A stretch of DNA of 64,000 bases, taken from contig NZ_JBEWTB010000002.1 of NCBI RefSeq assembly GCF_040549045.1, positions 1,271,501-1,335,500 of the forward strand. Direction: 5' to 3'. A program made the translations under genes and the position numbers. The notes beneath the pieces are model-generated. The model had not been told where the DNA came from. It saw nothing but the letters and a program-made list of their open reading frames with translations, and made no database searches. The first letter of the stretch is position 1; every line of letters starts with the position of its first letter. This document shows positions 17,335-25,707 of this stretch, one piece after another. The stretch is from Endozoicomonas sp. NE40 (GTDB taxonomy: Bacteria; Pseudomonadota; Gammaproteobacteria; Pseudomonadales; Endozoicomonadaceae).

Positions 17335-18042
17335 TTACAGTTCGAGATTGAGAAATGACGACCTTCTGACATATTTCCTGATTTTTTCCATCGTCTTGGG
17401 AAGCCATTTATCAAGACGCCTTGTTTCCCTGACCAGCTCATCAGCCAACCTGGGGTTGTGCAAATCATTGAAGACAAACCCAACCAGGGTAGCTTCGTTA
17501 AGTCGCAGCTTTTCCACGGATTTCTGTAAGTCAGTCTGCCGGGTAACACCCGCCATGACCATCATCACAACCCCATCCACCATGGCGCAAATGGATTCTG
17601 CCGGAATGTTATTGCGATTTATTGCCCTGACCGGCGAGGTATCAAACACGACCACGTCATAATGCTCCAGCCAGTGCTCCATCAGTTTATTCATATTGCT
17701 GAGGTTACGAAACATCAGGGCATCGGTATCACAGGGAGCCGGAAGAATATCAATTTCTGCTTCATCATCGTGCATGATGCAGGCATCAGCAGAGTTGGGA
17801 TCAGGCATCCAGTCAGTATGAAGATGGCCCGATAAGTCGCCCAGTTCCGGGTGCAAAAGATTTACTTCCACCAACAGGGCATGTTTGCCGTCAGCCTCTG
17901 CCCGTTTACTCAGGGCATAAGCCATGGTACTGCAACCTTCTCCGGGATTCGTCGAAGTAACGGCTAATGAACGTAAACCGCGCCCAATAGAATTACTGTA
18001 AACCATCTCGACTTCGATGTAGTTAATCGGCAGTTTTATCAT
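17335..18042 (-). CDS. BY-kinase-like ATPase (CpsD/SypD type) with degenerate P-loop
   Basis: A 235-residue cytoplasmic protein of the CpsD/CapB/Wzc-kinase fold that normally phosphorylates itself on tyrosines and controls polysaccharide polymerisation. The family frame is clear: LRSLAVTSTNPGEG, ALLVEVNLLHPELGD (Walker A' position) and YDVVVFDTSPV (Walker B). However, the P-loop reads GEGCST where GEGKST is expected, so the ATP-binding lysine is replaced by cysteine (TGC), and the Walker A' aspartate is glutamate. A C-terminal tyrosine cluster is missing; only one tyrosine occurs near the end. It is the last gene of the leftward arm, 13 bases after the SLBB gene, at the place SypD would hold. 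A non-catalytic partner role is inferred. Confidence 0.8.
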   Translation of the reverse strand: MIKLPINYIEVEMVYSNSIGRGLRSLAVTSTNPGEGCSTMAYALSKRAEADGKHALLVEVNLLHPELGDLSGHLHTDWMPDPNSADACIMHDDEAEIDILPAPCDTDALMFRNLSNMNKLMEHWLEHYDVVVFDTSPVRAINRNNIPAESICAMVDGVVMMVMAGVTRQTDLQKSVEKLRLNEATLVGFVFNDLHNPRLADELVRETRRLDKWLPKTMEKIRKYVRRSSFLNLEL

Positions 18043-18055
18043 TTGCTACCAGATT

Positions 18056-20851
18056 CTACTTAGCCAACGCAAATATAGACACTATACCTACAGCATCTCT
18101 TACAATATCCATGAAGTAAGCCCACTTTGTATTTTTTACATCAGGAATAAAAATCGTATCGCCCGCCCTCAAAACCGGCAATTTGTCCAGATCCGGGTCT
18201 TTCATAAACTCGACAAGGTCAAATGTATAAGCCTGATTTTTATCAGCGACAGTGTTTACGATAATAATTTTTTCAACCAGTGCAGTATTCGTAGGGCCTC
18301 CAGCCTGAGCCAATATATCAAGGATGGTCATGTCAGAACTGAAATCATATCGTCCGGTTGTTTTTACAGAGCCAAGAACACGAATGGTTTCGTAGCTTTT
18401 TTTCTGAACCCAGCTTCGGTTTCGGGAAGGTATGAAAATACTGTCGCCATTGGAGACATGGGGTAACAGGGTTTCATCGCCGGTTTCGAAATATTCAACC
18501 AGATTCAGGCGACTGACCCTGGGAGCCAGACCGTTTCTGTGAATAATCCGGATATTGGTCAGATCAGATTCTTCTGTTGGCCCCTGGGCAGCAGACAGAA
18601 TATCAAGAACACCCATCTCATCACTGAAGGCATAACGCCCCGGGGTAACAACCGCCCCCATGATGTAAATAGCCTGCTCACTGGATAAACGAATCCATTG
18701 AGCCTTATTATCAGACGGGTCTTCCGGCAGTTCTGGAAAAATCACTGTAACACCACCACTCAACTTCGGCAGTGAATTCCAGTTGCCGCCACGTTCTATA
18801 AAATGCTGTAGATTGAACTCCCTGCTGATAGCTTTACCATTATCCCCGGTGCTGACAATCCTTACACGGGCTATATCCGCTTTGGCATTGGGTCCTCCGG
18901 CATGCGACAGCATATCCATAAAATTAATGCCTTCAGACCATAAATAGCGTCCGGGTTTCTGAACCGCGCCGATTATTCGTACTGATGTATTGGTAGGAAT
19001 CTTTAACCAGGAGTCATCAACGAGCGTACTTTTCTGAGGTATAAATATTGCGTCGCCCGGCAGTACCCTGGGCAATTTAGCGTCACCTCCCTCGGCATAC
19101 TCCTGCAAGTTGAAACGAATAACATTCCCGTCAGCTCTGAGAATACGAACCATACTATTATCCGCATACCGGTTTGGTCCCCCCGCATTAGCCAGAACAT
19201 CCAGAAAACTGACTTTTTCACCAGTTTCAAAAGCACCGGGTTTCTGAACCTGTCCCATAACATAAACGGTTCGGCCACCACCATTAACCGCATCAACCTG
19301 CTTGGGTACAAACACGGTTGCCCCTTCCTTCAAAATAGGCAGTTGTCCTAAGTCGCCGATATCAAGGTAACTTTTCAAATTAAACAGAATCGGCTCACCA
19401 TCATCAATCACCCGAATTTGCTCAACGCTCGAATAACGAGTGACCCCTCCTGCCCGAAGCAAAGCATCAATAATCGTCATCCCTTCAACAAAAGCGAAAC
19501 TACCGGGTCGAATCACTTCACCAAAAACTCTTATGGCTGTTCTGTCTTCTGTTGGGTCGATACCAGAAGCAGAATCCGTCCCCGCCTGACCATAAACGCT
19601 ACTTAAATCAGGGGAAGAAGGAACAAAAATTGTATCCAGAGACTTCAGTGGCGGAATCATCACTGCGTCACCGGTATCCAGATATTTTTTAAAGTTAAAC
19701 TCTATTATTTTGTCACCACGCTGAAGCTGGAGTTTGTTGAGCTGAGCACCGTCCTTCAGCCCCCCTGCCAAACTGATAGCTGTCTGGACATTGCCGGTAT
19801 CTGGCATTTCAACCTGCCCGGGGGTTTCCACAAAACCCAGAACGGTTACTAATAAGCGACGCTCTTTAACCAGAACCGATAATTTATCCAGGCCAAGGTA
19901 AACACTGGAAAGAGCCTGATAAATATGTTTTTCAGCTGCCTCAAGTGACATACCACCCAGCGATACCTGACCAACCTCAGGCAATGAAAGAGTCCCATTC
20001 CTGTCAATAAGAAAATCGTTATTAAAGCCTTCTTCTCCAGGCAGATTAACTGTAACAATATCTCCGGGCTGAATGATATGACTTCTGGACAGGCTAATGT
20101 CTGAAAGTGCTTCTTCTTTCTTTTCTGAAGCCTGCTTCTGACTGTTTTTTTCCGATATTTTATTTTGAGAAGCTATCAGATTACGAAGCTGATTAGCCAT
20201 ATCGGTTTGTTTTTGAGTGTGCTTCTCCATCATCACTCTATTATTTTCTGAAGTCAGTGATTTTGTATTCCGACTGGTATGAAGTTCAGGGTTGCTCTCA
20301 TTGTCTGATATTTCATGATCAGCTTTTTTCTGGCCTTCAGTGTTTTTTCTTAGTGACAATAAATAAATATCACCATCCATAACCACTACATCTTTCAAAG
20401 ATTTCTCAGTAAGTCGTTTTTCACTATTACCCCGAATCACGGTAATATCAGCTTCGAATAATTTGTGATCATATAACGTGTTAAAATAGTTCAACTGCCA
20501 CACAGGTGATGATTTTGGCTGTAGGTAGCTTCCAGGCTGCTTAATATCACCAAGAATAGTTACTCTGGCCAGTTCATTATCTGTGTAAATAACAGCGGAA
20601 TTGATCGGATAGACCTCCCCTATGATTCTTTTGAGCGTTTCAGAAACAGAGGTCAACTCAATTCCAGCAAGGTCAATACTCCTTTCACCAAGTATGAGGA
20701 CTCCGTGTTTATTAACTGAAGTTATTGGAATTATGGGAACATTTTTATCATCAAACAGAACAATACTACTGCCCGGTTTTACAGTGTTAGACCAGGAAAA
20801 ATCCGGTACTAACAATATAAACAAAAGGCTAATCAACGAGGTGAATTTCAT
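18056..20851 (-). CDS. Polysaccharide export outer-membrane protein with six SLBB domains
   Basis: A 931-residue Wza/SypC-like exporter. A signal peptide (1-21) is followed by an N-terminal ligand-like region and a hydrophilic Lys/Glu/Gln-rich stretch (about 170-245). The Poly_export domain follows (IIQPGDIVTVNLPGEEGF, then FLIDRNGTLSLPEVGQVSLGG). Six SLBB repeats come next, each opening with a V-x-G-x-V-x-x-P/T-G motif (VLGFVETPGQ, VFGEVIRPGS, VMGQVQKPGA, IIGAVQKPGR, IMGAVVTPGR, VLGSVKTTGR) and most ending GDxIFIP. A C-terminal hydrophobic segment ends the protein. E. coli Wza (379 residues) has far fewer repeats. It forms the outer-membrane channel for the polymer made by the divergent arm. 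Confidence 0.92.
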   Translation of the reverse strand: MKFTSLISLLFILLVPDFSWSNTVKPGSSIVLFDDKNVPIIPITSVNKHGVLILGERSIDLAGIELTSVSETLKRIIGEVYPINSAVIYTDNELARVTILGDIKQPGSYLQPKSSPVWQLNYFNTLYDHKLFEADITVIRGNSEKRLTEKSLKDVVVMDGDIYLLSLRKNTEGQKKADHEISDNESNPELHTSRNTKSLTSENNRVMMEKHTQKQTDMANQLRNLIASQNKISEKNSQKQASEKKEEALSDISLSRSHIIQPGDIVTVNLPGEEGFNNDFLIDRNGTLSLPEVGQVSLGGMSLEAAEKHIYQALSSVYLGLDKLSVLVKERRLLVTVLGFVETPGQVEMPDTGNVQTAISLAGGLKDGAQLNKLQLQRGDKIIEFNFKKYLDTGDAVMIPPLKSLDTIFVPSSPDLSSVYGQAGTDSASGIDPTEDRTAIRVFGEVIRPGSFAFVEGMTIIDALLRAGGVTRYSSVEQIRVIDDGEPILFNLKSYLDIGDLGQLPILKEGATVFVPKQVDAVNGGGRTVYVMGQVQKPGAFETGEKVSFLDVLANAGGPNRYADNSMVRILRADGNVIRFNLQEYAEGGDAKLPRVLPGDAIFIPQKSTLVDDSWLKIPTNTSVRIIGAVQKPGRYLWSEGINFMDMLSHAGGPNAKADIARVRIVSTGDNGKAISREFNLQHFIERGGNWNSLPKLSGGVTVIFPELPEDPSDNKAQWIRLSSEQAIYIMGAVVTPGRYAFSDEMGVLDILSAAQGPTEESDLTNIRIIHRNGLAPRVSRLNLVEYFETGDETLLPHVSNGDSIFIPSRNRSWVQKKSYETIRVLGSVKTTGRYDFSSDMTILDILAQAGGPTNTALVEKIIIVNTVADKNQAYTFDLVEFMKDPDLDKLPVLRAGDTIFIPDVKNTKWAYFMDIVRDAVGIVSIFALAK

Positions 20852-21068
20852 TGTTCTCCTCCTGTTTAAGCTTGATGACTCTCAAATTCTTATTTAAATC
20901 TTTTATCAATGCTCGCTGCTCAGGTTTTACCGATGCAACTTCAAACCACATACCATCTTTACTCACGTTATGTTTACCAGGCTTAATGTAACGAACCTGA
21001 ATCTGCTCCTTTCTGGCACCATGATTAGAAAAATAAAGCACTATTTCTTCAACCTGCTCTGAAAACAT
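20829..21068 (-). CDS. Small protein of unknown function in the export operon
   Basis: A 79-residue hydrophilic protein without signal peptide or membrane segment; no family recognised. It is rich in Lys, Glu and Val (VEEIVLYFSNHGARKEQIQV, then a C-terminal KLKQEENNE). It overlaps the start of the SLBB gene by 23 bases and follows the lipoprotein gene by 78 bases, which supports its being expressed with them. No good Shine-Dalgarno precedes the ATG, which lowers confidence. Confidence 0.55.
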   Translation of the reverse strand: MFSEQVEEIVLYFSNHGARKEQIQVRYIKPGKHNVSKDGMWFEVASVKPEQRALIKDLNKNLRVIKLKQEENNEIHLVD

Positions 21069-21146
21069 ACTTGAATAAATATTGATACTCAGCTGATTAA
21101 AACTATTCAGAGAGTTAGCTGCCAGCTTGAGTCTTCTTTGAAAGTC

Positions 21147-21677
21147 CTAAGCCAGTTTTCCATCATCAGTAATCTGATCGCACTGGCAGTTCAACAGATC
21201 ACTTAACGTATCTAAATACTTAGTCACTACGTCTTTATCTTTGTTTTTAGCGTTATATTTGAAACTGTTAAGGCATTCACTACCTTCAACCAGTCCTATC
21301 ATCAGGTCTGCGGTATAATCGAGCTGCCCCATAAGCTGAACAAGACTGAACTCAGCGCCAAGATATAGTCTTTTATCAAGTTCCCTTTTCGCAACTGACA
21401 GCAAATTTTTGGCTCTGTTCACTTGCCCCGGTAAGCAGTATGAAGCGCCATTACTTTCAAGAATTTCCAAACGCGCAATAGATATGTTCAGGATTCCTTC
21501 TACATACCCCTTATCAGCATCTTCCTCAATACTACCAACAGGCTCTGGCCAGCTACTACAACCAGTTAATACTGCAAACAGCAAAAATACCCCGAAGGAA
21601 CGACCTTCAGGGTATTTGTTATTCAGTACGGCTTTTCTGATAAACGATTTAATGATTCGACATATAATCATCAACAT
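21147..21677 (-). CDS. Lipoprotein of the polysaccharide export operon
   Basis: A 176-residue predicted lipoprotein. The N-terminus has a basic region, a hydrophobic run and the lipobox FAVLTGC with Cys40; the mature protein is mostly helical (ARLEILESNG, LLSVAKRELDKRLYLGAEFSLVQLMGQLDY) and carries further cysteines. No known family was recognised. Its first codons overlap the STAS gene by 29 bases. A terminator-like hairpin at 21585-21617 lies inside the region encoding the signal peptide, so expression may be lower than that of the STAS gene. By position it corresponds to the second gene of a syp-like operon. Confidence 0.7.
   Translation of the reverse strand: MLMIICRIIKSFIRKAVLNNKYPEGRSFGVFLLFAVLTGCSSWPEPVGSIEEDADKGYVEGILNISIARLEILESNGASYCLPGQVNRAKNLLSVAKRELDKRLYLGAEFSLVQLMGQLDYTADLMIGLVEGSECLNSFKYNAKNKDKDVVTKYLDTLSDLLNCQCDQITDDGKLA
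21585..21617 (-). terminator. Attenuator-like hairpin after the STAS gene
   Basis: AAATACCCTGAAGG pairs with CCTTCGGGGTATTT (14 pairs with one G-U/mismatch position, five-base loop) on the minus strand, followed by TTTTTG. It begins 32 bases after the STAS stop and lies within the coding sequence for the lipoprotein signal peptide. It would terminate some transcripts after the first gene. Confidence 0.65.
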
Positions 21678-21981
21678 TATCGTATTGTTTAATCGTTTGA
21701 TTGATTCTCAGCATAGTCAACAATTCATTAGGTTTACCGCTTACACCCAATAGAGCCAACTGACGATTTTCAATTTTCAATCGCTTATAGAGAAAGACCA
21801 AAGCTCCGATCCCGGAAGAATCAAGTTCTTTAACCAAACTCATATCAACGAGAACATCACCTGCGCAATCTTTAATGAGACGATCAAAATGAGATCTTAC
21901 ATCATTGACTGTCTCAGCATTAAACTGACTATTCAGAGCAATAACATCACAAGACTGGGCATTCCATGTTGCGTAATCCAT
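21649..21981 (-). CDS. STAS-domain protein (SypA-like / anti-sigma-factor antagonist)
   Basis: A 110-residue single STAS domain protein. It has the fold landmarks DVLVDMSLVKELDSSGIGALVFLYKRLK; the serine in DSSGIGAL is where SpoIIAA and SypA-type proteins are phosphorylated. In V. fischeri the STAS protein SypA heads the syp operon and promotes biofilm when unphosphorylated, under SypE control. Here it is also the first gene of the export arm, but no SypE-like kinase/phosphatase is present in the window. A strong AAGGAG-type Shine-Dalgarno precedes the ATG. Confidence 0.88.
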   Translation of the reverse strand: MDYATWNAQSCDVIALNSQFNAETVNDVRSHFDRLIKDCAGDVLVDMSLVKELDSSGIGALVFLYKRLKIENRQLALLGVSGKPNELLTMLRINQTIKQYDNVDDYMSNH

Positions 21982-22330
21982 TACCTTCTACTCCTTTCCT
22001 TTCAATACAGCAGCCAGATATTGTTAATGTTCTGAAACCACTGATGAACTAACGCATTTTCATTAAGGCTACCTTCCAGATTAGACAAACAGACCAGACT
22101 AATTAGCTATAGATATAATAATTAGAAATATTCAACAGCAGTAAAATAGTGATTTCCACTCAAAATCTCAATTAGTCAAAACATTCACTCTTTTTTTATA
22201 AAAACAACAAAAGCAGAAAGCCAACAGACAATTAATAAGCCTACAAAACAATAATTTATAGCGAAAAAATAATTTCGTTTTTTTATTAAAAAAAACTGTT
22301 GATCTCTCTATAGTTAAAGTCACGATGTTT

Positions 22331-22378
22331 GAAGAATCATGAACAGCTCGACTTTCTAGCCAGACAACCTGATTCTTC
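22331..22378. repeat. Inverted repeat in the divergent polysaccharide promoter region
   Basis: GAAGAATCA (22331-22339) and TGATTCTTC (22370-22378) form a perfect nine-base dyad with a 30-base spacer. The whole 21982-22482 interval is gene-free and very AT-rich. It separates the two arms of the polysaccharide locus, so it should hold both promoters. The dyad, nearer the rightward arm, could be a regulator site. No sigma-54 consensus was found by eye. Confidence 0.45.
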
Positions 22379-22482
22379 TATTCAAAAATACGAATGAAAA
22401 CATTTCTATCAGCCAGACAGCATTCATCGACGTATTTCTGTAGAGATTTTTTGAATGGATGGCATTACAGAAGTAAGACTGT

Positions 22483-24535
22483 ATGAATACTGAACAGGAT
22501 TTAAACCTCAAACAGAAACTCTCGATGAAGCTGCTGAAAGTGGTGCTTCTGGCAGCTTTCTGTCTGGGATTTGCACTCAGCCTGATTCAAATCTTCATTG
22601 ACGCCAGACAGTCCAGCCTTGCCATTGATTCTGAAGCCGAACAAATGCTCTCCATGATTCGGGAACCATCCCTGAGAGCTGCTTACCGAATTGAACCCCA
22701 GATGGGCGAAGAAATTCTTACCGGGCTTCTTGAGCACAAGTCTGTCCATGTAGCCGCTATAAAAATCCCCGACGAGCCCGAACTCGCTGTTGTTGAAAGA
22801 CCCCTGTCCACCTCAAGGTACAGGCAGTTTTCAGATTATATTTTTGAACCAATCCGCATCTATCGGGTCAGCCTGGATACCAGGCCCCCTGACAGAGAGC
22901 ATTACGGTGAACTGCTGCTGGCCATTGACACAGCCTATTATGGTCGGGAGTTTATCCAGCGCTCCTATATCGTTATGTTATCAGGACTAGTGCGTTCACT
23001 GGCAATGGCGCTGTTACTGTATTTCATCTACACACTGTTATTAACCAAACCATTAAACCGGCTGATTCGAAATCTGGCAAAAATCAATCCGGACCAGCCA
23101 GGTCAGCACAAGCTCCCTATGCCCAGTGGACACAGGCAGAACGAGCTGGGCCTCTGGGTTCGAACAGCCAACCAGCTGCTTGATTCCATTGAACGCAACT
23201 TCCAGCTTCGCCAGAAAGCCGAAGAGCAGATTATGCGTCTGTCTCAATACGATTACCTGACGCGCCTGCCCAATCGCCGTACATTGCAGAAACACTTACA
23301 GAAGCTGATCTCCCAAATCGATGAAAACCAGCAGAAAATGGCAATCCTCTGTCTGGGGCTCGATGATTTCAAATCGCTGAATGCACAGTTCAATTTCAAT
23401 GCAGCAGAGCATATTCTGGTCAAAATCTCCGACCGCCTGAGAAACCAGATTGGTAACCGGGCTTATATCGGCCGTCTGGGTGAAGACCAGTTTTGCCATT
23501 GTCCTGTCACCACTGGAACAGCCCTATGAAGCGGCTGAAATGGCTCAGGAACTGCTGAAGCAGCTCGCCAGGCCTTTTGCAATCAATGGCGAACATATCA
23601 CCATCAGCGCCACAGTAGGCATTACCCTTTACCCCGACGACGGGCAGGATGTCGACAACCTTTTACAACAATCTGAATTTGCCATGATCATGGCAAAGTC
23701 CCGCAACAAAAATCGTTACCAGTTTTATATTGCCACGATTGATACTGAAATCCGCCAGCGCAAAAAACTGGAAATGGATTTACATCTGGCACTGGAGCAG
23801 AGTGAACTGAGCCTGAGGTTTCAACCACAGGTCAACCTGAACAGTTCAAGAATCATTGGCGTTGAAACCCTGTTGCGCTGGAAGCATCCGGACAAAGGGC
23901 TTATTTCACCCGATACATTTATCCCCATGGCCGAAAACAGTCTGGATATTATCCCTATTGGCGACTGGGTGCTGGAATCTGCCTGCAACCAACTGAATGT
24001 CTGGCGTCAATCCGGATATACAGAGCTGAGAATGGCCGTCAACCTGTCTGCGGTTCAGCTTCAGGATAAAAATATTGTTGAACGGGTGGAGTATTTGCTG
24101 AACAAGTACCAGATTCCTGCCAATAAGCTGGAACTGGAAGTAACCGAAACCTCGATTATGGAAGATATCGAAGTGTCTTCCGCACAACTGCAACGCCTCA
24201 AGCAAGCAGGCGTGATTCTGGCACTTGATGATTTTGGCACAGGCTATTCATCACTGAGTTACCTGAAACGATTCCCGTTCGACAAAATCAAAATCGACAA
24301 ATCCTTTGTTGATGGCCTCCCGGGCAGCAAAGAGAACACCGTGATTGTCGAGGCCATTATCCAGTTAGGAAAAAGCTTTGGACTCGAAGTGATTGCCGAG
24401 GGCGTTGAAACCGCTGCCCAGGAAAGCCATTTGCGCCAGGCAGGCTGTCTTGAGGGGCAGGGATATTTTTATGGCAAGCCAATGCTTGATGATGAATTCC
24501 TCGATGTACTGAAAAACTGGGACAGACACCAATAA
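22483..24535 (+). pseudogene. Frameshifted GGDEF-EAL membrane protein
   Basis: Two overlapping frames together encode one c-di-GMP protein. The order is transmembrane helix (about 18-38), periplasmic domain, second helix (about 165-188), HAMP-like linker (to 240), GGDEF, then EAL. The frame breaks at a TTTT run (23491-23494); removing one T joins RLGEDQF to AIVLSPLEQPYE, restoring the GGDEF domain. The GGDEF motif is itself degenerate (GEDQF), so no cyclase activity is expected. The EAL domain looks catalytic: GVETLLRWKHP, NLSAVQL, ETSIMED, DDFGTGYSSLSYLKRFPFD and AEGVET. If real, the shift separates the sensor from the phosphodiesterase. A sequencing error in a short homopolymer is the alternative. 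It stands at the head of the rightward polysaccharide arm, 16 bases before the next gene. Confidence 0.8.
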
Positions 24536-24551
24536 CGCAACAGAGCATGGA

Positions 24552-25649
24552 ATGGATGTTATGGACAGCCCTGATATTGCAATATTTCTGGACTCCCGTC
24601 AGCAGGGAGGTATCGAAACCCATGCACTCCATCTTGCCAGAGGCCTGAAAAAATTCGGTTACTCGCCTTCCATCCTGTTTTATTGCCGTTATAACGCAGA
24701 TCATCCTATCGAGCCATTGTTGCACCACCACCAGATACCTTTTGAATACCTTGATGGCAAAATCAACAGTGCAGGCTTGTGGTGCCGCAGACATTCGCCT
24801 CTGCTTATCCATACACACGGCTATAAAGCAAATATTATTGGCAGACTCGCTGCCAAATTGACCGACACACCGATTGTATCCACTTTTCATAATGGTGACC
24901 GGGGCAGCGGGCTGATAAGGCTCTATCACTGGTTTGACGAACTCACCAGCAGACTTTCACACAATATTGCCGTCAGCCCGGAAATAGCCCTGCGCCTGCC
25001 AGAACCGGTCAAGCTGATGAATAACTTTATCGAAGCGCCCCGGTGGTCAGCCACAACCGGTCAGGAAGTAGCCTTTGTAGGGCGACTAAGCCATGAAAAA
25101 GGTCCTGATTTATTCCTGCAGCTGGCCAAGCATCTGCCTGATTTGCATTTCACGGTCTACGGCTCTGGCAATCTGCACGAAACTCTGGCTGCCAGTAAAG
25201 CACCCAACGTCAAATTTGCCGGGCAAGTCACCAGTATGGAGCCTCACTGGCAACAGGTTGGCCTGCTTTGCATCACGTCCAGAGAGGAAGGTCTGCCACT
25301 GGTCGCACTGGAAGCCATGGCCCACGGTATCCCGGTGTTGAGTTTTGCCGTTGGTGCCTTACCTGAACTGATTGAAGCAGGCAGCAATGGCTGGATTATT
25401 TCAGAGGGAAATATTAAGCAGATGAGCAAGCAGATAAGGCACTGGCAATGCCTGTCGGATGAAGATAAGAAAAAACTGGCCCAAACCTGCATTGAAACGA
25501 TCAGAAAGAATTACTCTTATGACGCTGTTATTCCTGAGCTTCTGACGCTCTACCGGCATGCCGTCAATAAAGCCGGCTACATCTGGCCTGAAATGCCAGT
25601 ACAGGAACAGGCACAGGAACTATTACAAGAACTACCGCGAGAGCAATAA
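24552..25649 (+). CDS. Glycosyltransferase family 4 (SypJ-position)
   Basis: A 365-residue cytosolic GT-B enzyme expected to add a sugar to the lipid-linked repeat unit. The N-terminal domain has the glycine-rich loop DSRQQGGIETHALHLARGL and LLIHTHGYKANIIG. The C-terminal nucleotide-sugar domain has EVAFVGRLSHEKGPDLFLQLAKHL and the EX7E motif in SREEGLPLVALEAMAHG. The C-terminal tail is Gln/Glu-rich. ATGs at 24552 and 24561 are both possible starts. It follows the GGDEF-EAL frame by 16 bases and begins the biosynthetic gene series. Confidence 0.88.
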   Translation: MDVMDSPDIAIFLDSRQQGGIETHALHLARGLKKFGYSPSILFYCRYNADHPIEPLLHHHQIPFEYLDGKINSAGLWCRRHSPLLIHTHGYKANIIGRLAAKLTDTPIVSTFHNGDRGSGLIRLYHWFDELTSRLSHNIAVSPEIALRLPEPVKLMNNFIEAPRWSATTGQEVAFVGRLSHEKGPDLFLQLAKHLPDLHFTVYGSGNLHETLAASKAPNVKFAGQVTSMEPHWQQVGLLCITSREEGLPLVALEAMAHGIPVLSFAVGALPELIEAGSNGWIISEGNIKQMSKQIRHWQCLSDEDKKKLAQTCIETIRKNYSYDAVIPELLTLYRHAVNKAGYIWPEMPVQEQAQELLQELPREQ

Positions 25650-25707
25650 CGGAGCCGTCAGCAGTCACTCCTGCCATTTATTGCCGTATAAACAATGAGG
25701 CAACCAC

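Noticed and set aside
23491..23494. Programmed frameshift at the TTTT run of the GGDEF-EAL gene
   Set aside because: No slippery heptamer, in-frame stop context or stimulatory structure is evident; a mutation or sequencing error explains it better.
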